Part shown: one piece after another, positions 17,571 through 26,798 of the stretch
Layout of the letters: each line of letters opens with the position of its first letter
How positions within the stretch are numbered: the stretch's first letter is position 1
Origin: Umbribacter vaginalis
GTDB taxonomy: Bacteria; Actinomycetota; Coriobacteriia; Coriobacteriales; Eggerthellaceae
NCBI GenBank assembly: GCA_001552935.1
Contig: KQ959672.1
Span: forward strand, 1 to 61,246
Direction: 5' to 3'
Length of the DNA: 61,246 nucleotides
Translations under genes and position numbers: made by a program
The notes under the pieces: model-generated
The model's database searches: none
The model's input: only the letters and a program-made list of their open reading frames with translations
Told to the model about the DNA's origin: nothing

Positions 17571-20500
17571 ATGAAGCAAAAGCCTATTTGCTTGTTGATC
17601 GCTGCAACGCTTGCAATAGGTCCCTTCAATGGTGCATATGCTGCGCCTTCATCAGGCGATACGCACGATACGCAGCCTATACACCATGTAAAGGACGCAT
17701 CAAGTACGCACAACAACTTGCATGTAACCACACGGGCGGTAGAACAGGAGGGGAATTTTGCTCGCTGGGGTGGCAGCGTTACAACGCCACCTTATTTAGC
17801 GCCTCAGCGTGATAAATTCTCTTACATTGTTGAGTTTACCAGTCCTGACATGCGCGAAAGCGTAAAAGCTGCTCTCGATCAGATGAAAGACGTTAAAGTT
17901 CTGTACGATTACAGCATCTTGTTTCAGGCAGTTGCTGTTGAAACGTACCCCGAGGTAGCTGCGGCGCTACGGTATGCAAAAGGCGTAAAGAGCGTTGAAG
18001 TGTGCTCTGCTGTGCAGCCTTTAAGCAAACAACATAAAGCAGATGCCCAGAACGCAGAGTCAAGAGCTGCCCAGAACACAGAAACCGCATCCAATCAGGC
18101 TGCGACCCAAACATCTGTGAGTTCGGTTGAAAGAGAACAAGCGCGCAAGCTTATCAATGTCGATAAAGCTATCGCATATTTGAAAGCGCTCCACGAGCAA
18201 AATCCCGATAATCCTATTGCGCAAAATTATGATGGGCGCGGTATGCGCATTGCTCATATGGATACTGGTATGGATGCATGGCATCAGGATATGCGCATCG
18301 ACCCTGATGCAAAAGGTGCTAAGGGGTATATGGACGAAGCAAGTCTGAGTCGTGAAGATAAGCAGTTCTACATCAACGAAAAAGTGCCTCATAGCTTTAA
18401 CTATTTAACGGGTGGCAAAGTTACCAAAGAGCTTGGCGATGATGGCGAAGAGTATGCTGATGCTCATGGTATGCATATTGCTGGTATTCTTGCTGCAAAT
18501 GCAAAAGATCCAACCAAAGGCGTTGTGGGCGTAGCTCCGAATGCGCAAATACTGTCCTACAAAATTTACTCCGACATCAGCGAGGCTTTTGCTGGTGACG
18601 AAACGATGTTCCACGCGTTTGAAGACGCCATCAGCCACCACGCTGACGTTATTTCCATTTCGTCAGGCTTCCACGGAACTGGGCTTGTGGGCGAAAAGTA
18701 TTGGAGCGCTATTCGTCACCTGCGCGACGCTGGCATCCCCGTATGTGTTGCCGCAGGTAACTACGCAACATCAGCGGCTGACAACTCGTGGGATTTGTAC
18801 CCCGATAATGCACTGAACATGATTGATACTGGCAACCAAACGCGCACTGCTGCGCATGAAGACGCTATTTCTGTTGCAAGTGCACGCAACAACCACATCA
18901 ATCTTTCAAGCGTTTCTATTAACGGACACGAATTCCCCTATGCACAAATTGGCGTTTTCTTTGATGAAAACAAAGCGATGGGCACCTCAAACGACCCGCA
19001 AGCACGCATGAAAGATAAGTCCTTCAAGTTCATTTACCTGGGCAAATGTCAAGATGAAGATATTGCAGGAAAAGATCTTGCAGGAAAAATTGTTGTTATG
19101 GATCGTATTTTCTCAACCGACATGAAATATGCGTTTAAGAAAGTACGCGACAAGGGCGCTGTGGCTGTTATTGTTGTGAACACGGTATCGTATTACAACC
19201 GCGACAACTGGAAAACCGTTCCTGCCATTGGCTATGAACGCGACGATCATACGCATGTACAGGTGTTTTCGCTGTCGGGCAATGACGGTAAAACGCTGTG
19301 GGATATGATTACGAACAAAGCTGATCAAAATCAGAACACCCCAGCTCAAGCGGCAACGAATGGCACTGCCGCACCGTCAGCCCCAGCTTCTGCAACCGCT
19401 ACCGGTACCGCTCCAGCGGCTACGGCACAAAATCTCGATTACAGCGCGAACATGGACGCGTTCGACGCTCATAAGCCGAAAATCGGCCAGGAAAAAGAGC
19501 TACCACTTCATTTTACGGGCCGCTTCTTTGTGGAAAGCGACAACGTTGTGCCCGCTGGTTCTACATCGTGGGGCCCGCGCACCGACTTGTTGCTGAAGCC
19601 CGATGTATCTGCTCCTGGTAAGAACATTTACTCGACGCTGAATAACAACGCCTACGCCTATGATAGCGGCACGTCAATGGCAGCGCCGTTTGTGTCAGCT
19701 TCCACGGTGCTTATACGCCCGCGCTTAAAAGAGCTGGTAAAAGACGCAAACCTGGTAGCAGCGAATATTGACTTGGTTACCCTCACGAAAATTATGCTGC
19801 AAAATACAGCACACCCCATGGTCGATCCAACCACCAGCGATCAAAGTTCCGCAGGGCATTTATTTGCTTCCCCGCGTCAGCAAGGAGCAGGTCTTATTGA
19901 TGTTCTTGCGGCATTAAAAAATAATGTTGTGGTATCAAGTGCTGCTAAAGGCAGTGATGGCGCGTATAACGAGTACGGTGCGGTTTCGTTGCGCGAAATT
20001 AAAGGCGCCTCGAAGCATTTTGACATTACCTTGCGTAATACATCCGATGCGCCGTGCACGTTTAATGTTTCATCAAGTAGCATTACGACCGATGGCGAAA
20101 TATCAAAAGTAAAGCTCGATGAAAACTTTGAGGGTGAAGGCAACGCTGCAGGAAAGAAAACCGTTGCTGAAATTCATCCTGTGAAAGTAAAGGGAGCCTC
20201 GGTGCATTTTGATGCCGCAGGCGATAATGGATCAACGCTTACGATTACGGTTCCTGCTCATGGCACCTACAATTTAGCAGGTAGCTTGAATGTTGGCGAA
20301 GCTGCAAACGCTAACAAGTTCGTTGAGGGCTTCTTGAGCTTCAAATCGCAAACCGCCAACCAACCCGACCTGTCGATGCCGTTTATGGGCTTTGCAGGTA
20401 ATTGGAATGCAGAAGAAATTATCGATAAGTGGGCATGGGAAAAAGGCTCACGTTCTGGCCATATTGTAGGCTATGACGAAGAAGGCAAGCTTAAACGCCC

Positions 20501-23500
20501 TGGTACCTTGAATGTTGGTGTTGGTGGCGAACATGACATCGATATGTTCCACCCAGAAGGCGTTATCCAAAATACCGCCGATGGCAACCCGAACCAGGTG
20601 CAAGACCCAACGTTTTTCTCGCTGAACAACGTAAGCACCAATTTTGGGCCAGGGAATGAAACCTATAACGCGGTACGTGCGTGGGCAAAACATCTTGCTG
20701 CGCAAAATCCATCGGCAACACCTGCCACGCCAACAGGCACAACGGATGATACAAGCAGTGAAGTGGGTGCCCAAGACTCATCGAACAGCCCCTTAATTAG
20801 CAATTGCACGCGCAATAAATCGGTTGTTCCTGCACCTTTAATTTTGCGTTCATGCAACGATGCTAAAGTGTCAATTGTGAACCAAAAAGACGAAAAGGGC
20901 CAGCGCGTGTTGCGCACCCTTGCCGTTCAGCAATTTATTCGCGGCATCTTGAACAGCAGGGCAAATGATGCAAAAGGCATGAAAATGTCAAAGCTGAAAG
21001 TGAACGCCGATTTGCGTTGGGATGGACAGGTATATTCACCGAAAACCATTGACGTTCCTTCATTTGATACCAGTGAAAGCGCAACGCATCAGGTTATTAA
21101 CCCCGGCTTAACGTCTGTTGCTGAAGGGCAGTATTGGTATAAATTCCAGTATCGCTTAACGCCTGATTATCCTTATCAGGTGTCATATATTCCTGTGAAA
21201 GTGGATAACACAGCACCAGAAATTGTGCGCGTTGATGCTTCAAACCCTGCAAGCATTAAGATTTTCGCGCGTGATAGTTACCATCAGCAAAAAGATGTAA
21301 GCAAAACAGAATTCGACTTCGACCAAATTTTGCATCCGGAAGCCTTTGAAACGAAATATATTCCCGTATGGCAAGTAGATGCTGGCTTTATTGATGGCGA
21401 AAATAATCTGCAAAAGAAGCTTAAGGTGCTTAAAGTAGACAATCCTGGAGCGGAATTAACGTCTGAAGATAAGAGCAACGGCATAAGCGAATACACCATT
21501 GAGGATGTAACAAACGAGCTTCTACCTGGTAAAACACTTGAAATTGTTGCCCTTGACGGGTGCTCGAATTTCTCGAAGCGCTTCCAGGTACAGTTTGGTG
21601 AAGCCGCTAGCGGAACACTGCCTTACACGTGCGTTTCTGATGCTGATAACGCTAATAGCCCAAAACAGCAGGGAGTAATACAAAACTTAAAGATTGCTCC
21701 TGCGCCAAGCACCCATTCAAGCAGCACAAGCACATCAACGCCATCGAGTGAGCCTGCAAGCACACAGAAACCGACTATGGCTATCGATTATAAACAGTCT
21801 GATATAGAAACAGATTTGTCAAAAATTGTATTACCAACACGGGTAAAGCCGAAGCATTATCAGAAGAAAGATCCCTACACAGATGAAACAATAGACTACG
21901 AAGACACAGGTGAGCAAGGCAAGAAAGATAGCGATGGTAAGCCTCTCTACGACGATGGCACGCCTATCGAAACGGTTACCGCAACTCTTGAAGATCATCA
22001 TGACGGCAGCTTTAGCATGTATTTCAAGAACGCAAGCACGGGCAAAAAGGAAAAGAATTGCGATTATGCCGCTTTGGTAAAGCCTCTTGCAGATGGCGGG
22101 TTTGATATACGCGGTACGCTCTATAACGTATCACCGCAGGCAAAACTTATGTCGCGCCCGTACATTAACGGTAGCGATAATCACAAAGGTAAAGAAGTAG
22201 TTACATACAATTTCCGCAAGGAAGGCGAACGTACAGCGCTCGATTTCGATTTGTATGCCAATACCGACGACATCAGTAACGAAGATGGGTACGACTTCAG
22301 TGTTGACCAGCGTTTATGTGTTGTTGATCAGGGAAAAGAAACGAATGTTGCAGTTATTAAAATTACAACCGATCACGCGGTAACCGTAGAAAAATCGAAA
22401 GTTTGCGCACCAGCAGGCGATGGCTTGGATCAAATTACTGAATGCGGTGGCACGAAGAAAACAACGGCTACTCCTTATACCGACACCAACAACAATACCT
22501 ATTATGTTGTGAAAGACCATTTGAAGTTGCAGCCAGGGTATGCTGTTAAAATTACATCGTATAATCCAGGAAAAACAGGCCTAGAACCGCTCTTTAGCCA
22601 AACGTATTACTGCGACTCAACTAAAGATCACCATGATTACGACTATGACAATAACAAAGACCTGCCACAATTTATGTTCTATGTGCCTATTCGTGTTCTT
22701 CAAGGCTTTAACCAGGTAAACTACAAAGTGTATAAGATTGCCCTTGATGAAAACGGCAAATCCAAAACAACGAAGCCAGAGCTTATAGATGATAAACAGT
22801 CCGCTCAGAAAAATATTGTTTCTGAAGAAGGAAAATGCATTTATGTGGATATGAATCGTCCTGAATTGCGCATTGATAAAAACTTCTTCAACCCTGTGGT
22901 ATTTTCAAGTCATGATGCACAGGCTGCTGGCGAATCGAGAAACGTCGTATACATTAAGCAGAGCCCGTTGAAGCTGAAAGGAACGCTAAGCGATAAAGGA
23001 GGCTTTAACTGGAAGTTCCGCATTAACGAAAGTCAAGTGAACGAATACCTTATTTATGGCGATTTAACCAGCGATAATACGCGACCCTTTAGTGTTACTA
23101 TTCCATGCGAAGATGGCGATCGTCTTGACTGGGCTGCGTCTGATTATGTGGGCAATCAGCCCGATCACATTGCCGATCTTAACGGAAAGCCATATCAGCC
23201 AACGTACCATGATCAGTATTACATTTATCTTGATAACGTGAAGCCAACGCTAAAAGTGGAATGCGAGTCGAGCGAGAAGATTGATCAACAAGCAAAACAA
23301 ACAGGCGACAGCTTGTCTATTCCGTATTCAACAGATAGTGGAAACCAGCTGTTTGTAAACATTGCCTATTTTGATAAGCGCAGCGAGGATCCTGCTAAAC
23401 CAGGTAAAATTCAAAGGCATAGCATAAAGATTAATGGCAAAGAATACGACCCAGGCACCCCGCTCAAAGCATATGCGCCGCTTGCATACTATGATAATGA

Positions 23501-25118
23501 CGATAACCAGTGTGATTACTATAAGATTGATGTAACAGCAGTCGATTATGCAGGTAATGTAAGTGCTACATGGTGCTCATGTAAGTTCCCGCACAGCGAT
23601 GATCCAGATGAAATGCCATCGTTTCATGATGTTGAGGTCAAAACGGACAAAAAATCTGAGGAAGACAAACTACGTGTAAATCTGGATAGAAACGTTACAA
23701 AAGAAGACGCATCTAATCCTACAACGAGCAAGGTTTTTCCTGGCGAAGATTTCACCTTACCTGAATGCATGTTCAAAGCTCCTGATGGCAAGGTGTTTAA
23801 TGGTTGGATTTTGCACGACACCGGACGCGATGTGCTGCATGCAGTAGGAGAATCGTTTATTGTAAAAAAGGATCTTACGTTTAAGGCGTCATGGGTTGAC
23901 ACGCCTAGCTTACAGACGGCCCCTGTAACCGTTACGTACGAGAAAAATGGAGGCACAAACGGCTTTGATACGTTAGTTACTCTGCCAAAGGGTTCTACCT
24001 ACACGCTGCCGAAGTGCTCGTTTACTGCTCCTGACAAGCACGCATTTAAAGCTTGGTCGGTAAATGGTGTTACGCACCAGCCAGGCGATACGGTTACGAT
24101 TAGCGAAAACACGCTTGTTACAGCGTTGTGGGCGCCCATTGTTTCGCCGTCTATTACACCCGATACTCCGATTGCTTATCCGCAGGAATGTACACCAGTA
24201 CAGGGTGCTACCGCTGAAGACACAATGCAGCGTATTGTGAATACCGTTTTTGATGGTACAACAGGCGCTGTTGCTGAGGCAGTTCTTGCAGGTAAAGACA
24301 GCTATCTTGATGCGCTTTCTGCAAATGCGCTGGCGGGCAGCTTGCATGCTCCTGTATTGTTAACAAATATCGATGCGCTTCCCGCGCAAACGATTGACGA
24401 ATTGCAGCGTTTAAAGGTAAAGAATGTTGTTGTGTGTGGCGGTACCAATGTTATAAGCTCTGCGGTTGAACAGCAGCTTGCTGATATGAACATACACGTA
24501 AAGCGCGTTGCTGGTCAGTGGGCAAGTGATACGGCAAATAGCATTGCAACGCAGATCAAAAACCCATCCGACACGTGCTTTATTGCTACGAGTTGGGGAT
24601 ATGCTGATGCTTTGAGCGCATCCTCGTATGCGTATGAGCACCATGCACCTATTTTCTTAACAAACTATGATAGCGCAGCTCTTGATGACAACACAATTGC
24701 TACTATCAAAAAGGGTGGCTACAAGCACGTATACATTGTTGGTGGAGAAAACGTTGTGTCATCTGATGTTGAAGCGCAGCTTGCTGATGCTGGTATTGCA
24801 GGCGTGCAACGTGTGGCTGGTGAAACGCAATATGACACCAGCGCACAACTTGCTCAGTTGTTTATTAGCAAAGGTATGAGCGCTAATAACATGGTTGTAT
24901 CTACAGGCTGGGGTTATGCCGATGCATTGTGTGGTGCTGCTTTATGCGCACAACACAATTCGGTTATGATTTTGGCTGATGACAGTGATCAATCGGCTAT
25001 TGAAGCGCTGGCGCACCAGTACAAGCAAGATGTAAAACATTATTACATCTTGGGTGGCCAAGCAGTTGTTGGAGCTACTACTATTCGCACGCTCGAACGA
25101 GAGTTTGGCGCCGAATAG
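17571..25118 (+). CDS. Giant secreted subtilisin-like (S8) protease with cell-wall-binding type 2 repeats
   Basis: A 2515-residue exported protein, far larger than ordinary subtilases and comparable to lactocepin/C5a-peptidase types. A signal peptide (about 1-24, ending GAYA) and a propeptide region precede the S8 domain with Asp231 (HMDTGMD), His299 (DAHGMHIAG) and Ser702 (GTSMAAP). A PA domain is inserted between His and Ser (about 440-600), followed by an Ala/Pro/Thr-rich loop. Long beta-sandwich (Fn3-like) regions follow, then two Listeria-Bacteroides-type repeats ending in FKASW and VTALW. The last 300 residues are three cell-wall-binding type 2 repeats (VVVCGGTNVIS, VYIVGGENVVS, YYILGGQAVVG), which attach proteins to the wall non-covalently. 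Its likely role is digestion of host proteins or peptides at the cell surface. It is monocistronic, bounded by terminators. Confidence 0.92.
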   Translation: MKQKPICLLIAATLAIGPFNGAYAAPSSGDTHDTQPIHHVKDASSTHNNLHVTTRAVEQEGNFARWGGSVTTPPYLAPQRDKFSYIVEFTSPDMRESVKAALDQMKDVKVLYDYSILFQAVAVETYPEVAAALRYAKGVKSVEVCSAVQPLSKQHKADAQNAESRAAQNTETASNQAATQTSVSSVEREQARKLINVDKAIAYLKALHEQNPDNPIAQNYDGRGMRIAHMDTGMDAWHQDMRIDPDAKGAKGYMDEASLSREDKQFYINEKVPHSFNYLTGGKVTKELGDDGEEYADAHGMHIAGILAANAKDPTKGVVGVAPNAQILSYKIYSDISEAFAGDETMFHAFEDAISHHADVISISSGFHGTGLVGEKYWSAIRHLRDAGIPVCVAAGNYATSAADNSWDLYPDNALNMIDTGNQTRTAAHEDAISVASARNNHINLSSVSINGHEFPYAQIGVFFDENKAMGTSNDPQARMKDKSFKFIYLGKCQDEDIAGKDLAGKIVVMDRIFSTDMKYAFKKVRDKGAVAVIVVNTVSYYNRDNWKTVPAIGYERDDHTHVQVFSLSGNDGKTLWDMITNKADQNQNTPAQAATNGTAAPSAPASATATGTAPAATAQNLDYSANMDAFDAHKPKIGQEKELPLHFTGRFFVESDNVVPAGSTSWGPRTDLLLKPDVSAPGKNIYSTLNNNAYAYDSGTSMAAPFVSASTVLIRPRLKELVKDANLVAANIDLVTLTKIMLQNTAHPMVDPTTSDQSSAGHLFASPRQQGAGLIDVLAALKNNVVVSSAAKGSDGAYNEYGAVSLREIKGASKHFDITLRNTSDAPCTFNVSSSSITTDGEISKVKLDENFEGEGNAAGKKTVAEIHPVKVKGASVHFDAAGDNGSTLTITVPAHGTYNLAGSLNVGEAANANKFVEGFLSFKSQTANQPDLSMPFMGFAGNWNAEEIIDKWAWEKGSRSGHIVGYDEEGKLKRPGTLNVGVGGEHDIDMFHPEGVIQNTADGNPNQVQDPTFFSLNNVSTNFGPGNETYNAVRAWAKHLAAQNPSATPATPTGTTDDTSSEVGAQDSSNSPLISNCTRNKSVVPAPLILRSCNDAKVSIVNQKDEKGQRVLRTLAVQQFIRGILNSRANDAKGMKMSKLKVNADLRWDGQVYSPKTIDVPSFDTSESATHQVINPGLTSVAEGQYWYKFQYRLTPDYPYQVSYIPVKVDNTAPEIVRVDASNPASIKIFARDSYHQQKDVSKTEFDFDQILHPEAFETKYIPVWQVDAGFIDGENNLQKKLKVLKVDNPGAELTSEDKSNGISEYTIEDVTNELLPGKTLEIVALDGCSNFSKRFQVQFGEAASGTLPYTCVSDADNANSPKQQGVIQNLKIAPAPSTHSSSTSTSTPSSEPASTQKPTMAIDYKQSDIETDLSKIVLPTRVKPKHYQKKDPYTDETIDYEDTGEQGKKDSDGKPLYDDGTPIETVTATLEDHHDGSFSMYFKNASTGKKEKNCDYAALVKPLADGGFDIRGTLYNVSPQAKLMSRPYINGSDNHKGKEVVTYNFRKEGERTALDFDLYANTDDISNEDGYDFSVDQRLCVVDQGKETNVAVIKITTDHAVTVEKSKVCAPAGDGLDQITECGGTKKTTATPYTDTNNNTYYVVKDHLKLQPGYAVKITSYNPGKTGLEPLFSQTYYCDSTKDHHDYDYDNNKDLPQFMFYVPIRVLQGFNQVNYKVYKIALDENGKSKTTKPELIDDKQSAQKNIVSEEGKCIYVDMNRPELRIDKNFFNPVVFSSHDAQAAGESRNVVYIKQSPLKLKGTLSDKGGFNWKFRINESQVNEYLIYGDLTSDNTRPFSVTIPCEDGDRLDWAASDYVGNQPDHIADLNGKPYQPTYHDQYYIYLDNVKPTLKVECESSEKIDQQAKQTGDSLSIPYSTDSGNQLFVNIAYFDKRSEDPAKPGKIQRHSIKINGKEYDPGTPLKAYAPLAYYDNDDNQCDYYKIDVTAVDYAGNVSATWCSCKFPHSDDPDEMPSFHDVEVKTDKKSEEDKLRVNLDRNVTKEDASNPTTSKVFPGEDFTLPECMFKAPDGKVFNGWILHDTGRDVLHAVGESFIVKKDLTFKASWVDTPSLQTAPVTVTYEKNGGTNGFDTLVTLPKGSTYTLPKCSFTAPDKHAFKAWSVNGVTHQPGDTVTISENTLVTALWAPIVSPSITPDTPIAYPQECTPVQGATAEDTMQRIVNTVFDGTTGAVAEAVLAGKDSYLDALSANALAGSLHAPVLLTNIDALPAQTIDELQRLKVKNVVVCGGTNVISSAVEQQLADMNIHVKRVAGQWASDTANSIATQIKNPSDTCFIATSWGYADALSASSYAYEHHAPIFLTNYDSAALDDNTIATIKKGGYKHVYIVGGENVVSSDVEAQLADAGIAGVQRVAGETQYDTSAQLAQLFISKGMSANNMVVSTGWGYADALCGAALCAQHNSVMILADDSDQSAIEALAHQYKQDVKHYYILGGQAVVGATTIRTLEREFGAE

Positions 25119-25186
25119 GCACGTTTCAGCTGCACAAAGAATTGTGCGTCATCGTGACAACGTCCTCGTTGAACGAGCGCCACAAG

Positions 25187-25219
25187 CGGCACCTTGCTTT
25201 ATGCGAGGTGCCGTTTTTT
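25187..25219 (+). terminator. Rho-independent terminator after the protease gene
   Basis: Arms CGGCACCT (25187-25194) and AGGTGCCG (25206-25213) form an 8-bp stem followed by TTTTTTA. It lies 69 bp after the protease stop codon. Confidence 0.9.
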
Positions 25220-25572
25220 ATTCATACACAGGAAACTTGAGCAGATGCAGGTAGCGCGAACAGGCTGTAAGCATGCTCTACCTACGCGTTCTCCGTAATG
25301 GGTGCTCTTTGTAATATGCGCTTTACGCTTTACGTGTTAGCTTATATATCGCCTGATGGTTTTGTTAGTTTTTGCAGGTGCGTTCCACGCTTCACGTGGT
25401 GGCTTATGTCTTTTCGAATTCTTTATACACGTCACACGTTCGTTCAATACGTGCGCGCGCTTCCCACACACAGGTTCAGAAAAATATTTGATACTTATTT
25501 ATTGAATTGCGCTGCAATAATACGTAATGGTTGCTACACTTACTATAACACGCAAACGTAAGGAGTTATGCA
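25220..25572 (+). other. Intergenic region upstream of the Asp23 gene
   Basis: No gene is supported. A 20-bp direct repeat with mismatches (CGCTTTACGTGTTAGCTTAT near 25329 and CGCTTCACGTGGTGGCTTAT near 25391) and a short CCACG/CGTGG hairpin (25387-25401) are present. The AT-rich last 80 bp probably contain the promoter of the following operon. Confidence 0.35.
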
Positions 25573-25923
25573 ATGAGCGATTTACATGTAGACGGCATGG
25601 GAGTATCTGCCGGTGTAGTTGAAACTATTGTTGCAATTGCTACTCAGGAAGTAGACGGCGTAGCCAGTGTTGGAAGCGCAAAAGTAAGCGGTTTACGTGG
25701 TATGATAAGCAACAAAGTAAGCGGCAATACCGGTATTGATGTTCATATTGGCGAAAACGATCATCTTACTATTGCTGTACATATTGTAGCGTTGTATGGC
25801 GCTGTTTTGCCCGAACTGGCAGAATCGGTTCGTGCAGCTATCTCCGATGCTGTAACCACGCAGGTGGGAGCGCATATCGATTCAATTGACGTTTATGTAG
25901 AAGGGCTAAAACGCGATCGCTAA
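25573..25923 (+). CDS. Asp23/Gls24 family envelope stress protein
   Basis: A 116-residue cytoplasmic protein of the Asp23/Gls24 (DUF322) family, which in Firmicutes associates with the membrane and responds to envelope stress. Typical elements are VVETIVAIATQEVDGVASVG near the N-terminus, the central VHIGENDHLTIAVHIVALYGAVLPELAESV and a final HIDSIDVYVEGL. The ATG at 25573 follows GGAGTTATGCA. It is the first gene of a run with nusB, xseB and dxs, an order frequent in Gram-positive bacteria. Its exact function is not known. Confidence 0.9.
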   Translation: MSDLHVDGMGVSAGVVETIVAIATQEVDGVASVGSAKVSGLRGMISNKVSGNTGIDVHIGENDHLTIAVHIVALYGAVLPELAESVRAAISDAVTTQVGAHIDSIDVYVEGLKRDR

Positions 25924-25959
25924 GCCCTGCGCTTGCAGCGTTTTAGAGTAGAGGAAACC

Positions 25960-26466
25960 ATGAGCTCCAAAAAGAAAATTAAAGAGCGTACCAAAGCGCG
26001 CCAACAGGCCATATCGCTTTTGTATTCAAGTGCAATGGTCAATACACCAGCACTCGATATTTTAGAAAAGGGCTTGTATCCTTCAAGCGATTTAGAAATA
26101 TCGGAGTATGCAGAAGAGCTTGTTGTTGGCACACAGCAGCACCTTGACGACATAGATACGCGTATTGCGCATATTTCACAAAATTGGACGTTGGAGCGCA
26201 TGCCGCTTGTCGATTTGGCTATTTTACGCGTTGCAGTATACGAGATGGTGTATTGCAGCGATGTTCCTGTGTCAGTTGCAATTTCAGAGGCGGTTGAAGT
26301 AGCAAAAAGCTTTGGCGCCGAGGATGAATCATCGCGTTTCATTAACGGTGTGTTAGGTAAAATTGCGTGTGCTCTTGATGAAGAGCATGAAGTGTCTACA
26401 CTACAAGCTGACGAGTGCCAAGCTGATGAGCGCCCAACTGACGAGTGCCAAACTAACGAGCGTTAA
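25960..26466 (+). CDS. nusB: Transcription antitermination factor NusB
   Basis: A 168-residue NusB, which with NusE binds boxA RNA and supports rRNA antitermination. The family hallmarks are visible: RTKARQQAISLLYSS at the N-terminus, the central MPLVDLAILRVAVYEM, the SVAISEAVEVAKSFG helix, and SRFINGVLGKIA. The ATG at 25960 follows TAGAGGAAACC; the ATG at 25933 would add nine residues and is less likely. The last 20 residues (QADECQADERPTDECQTNER) are not part of the fold; they are encoded by a 15-bp tandem repeat that continues across the stop codon into the start of xseB. Confidence 0.92.
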   Translation: MSSKKKIKERTKARQQAISLLYSSAMVNTPALDILEKGLYPSSDLEISEYAEELVVGTQQHLDDIDTRIAHISQNWTLERMPLVDLAILRVAVYEMVYCSDVPVSVAISEAVEVAKSFGAEDESSRFINGVLGKIACALDEEHEVSTLQADECQADERPTDECQTNER

Positions 26467-26479
26467 GCTGACGAGTGCC
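26405..26479 (+). repeat. 15-bp tandem repeat spanning the nusB stop and xseB start
   Basis: Five consecutive units at 26405, 26420, 26435, 26450 and 26465, consensus AAGCTGACGAGTGCC. Units 1 and 5 are identical. The fourth unit carries the nusB stop codon and the fifth ends directly before the xseB ATG, so the repeat supplies both the NusB tail and the xseB translation start region. Confidence 0.9.
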
Positions 26480-26797
26480 ATGAGTAATACAACACAGCGT
26501 CTTGAAGAAATTGTTGCATGCTTAAAGGATGATTCGCTGGAGCTTGATCAGGCATTAAGTTTATTGGAAGAAGCGCAAAAGCTTGCCGACAAAGCTTGTG
26601 ACGAATTTGAAGAACAGTTTCGTGCACCTGTGGCTTTAGATGGTGCAGCTGGTGAGCACGCTGGTGTAGCTGCCACTGAAGTATCAGCTGATGAACGTTT
26701 TAACACCAACGATCACGCTTGCGCTTGCACCGCAGAATCCGCTAACGATCATGCTGGTGGATGCACGAATGAACACACGCCGAAGGAGGTAAGCTAG
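26480..26797 (+). CDS. xseB: Exodeoxyribonuclease VII small subunit
   Basis: A 105-residue protein whose first 65 residues match XseB: LEEIVACLKDDSLELDQALSLLEEAQKLADKACDEFEEQ. XseB multimers bind XseA to form ExoVII, which degrades single-stranded DNA. The remaining 40 residues are a low-complexity acidic tail with duplicated NDHAC/NDHAG motifs. The ATG at 26480 was chosen because the XseB fold starts there; upstream in-frame codons read only through the 15-bp repeat. The ribosome binding site (GACGAG) is poor. No xseA is present in the window. Confidence 0.85.
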   Translation: MSNTTQRLEEIVACLKDDSLELDQALSLLEEAQKLADKACDEFEEQFRAPVALDGAAGEHAGVAATEVSADERFNTNDHACACTAESANDHAGGCTNEHTPKEVS

Positions 26798-26798
26798 C

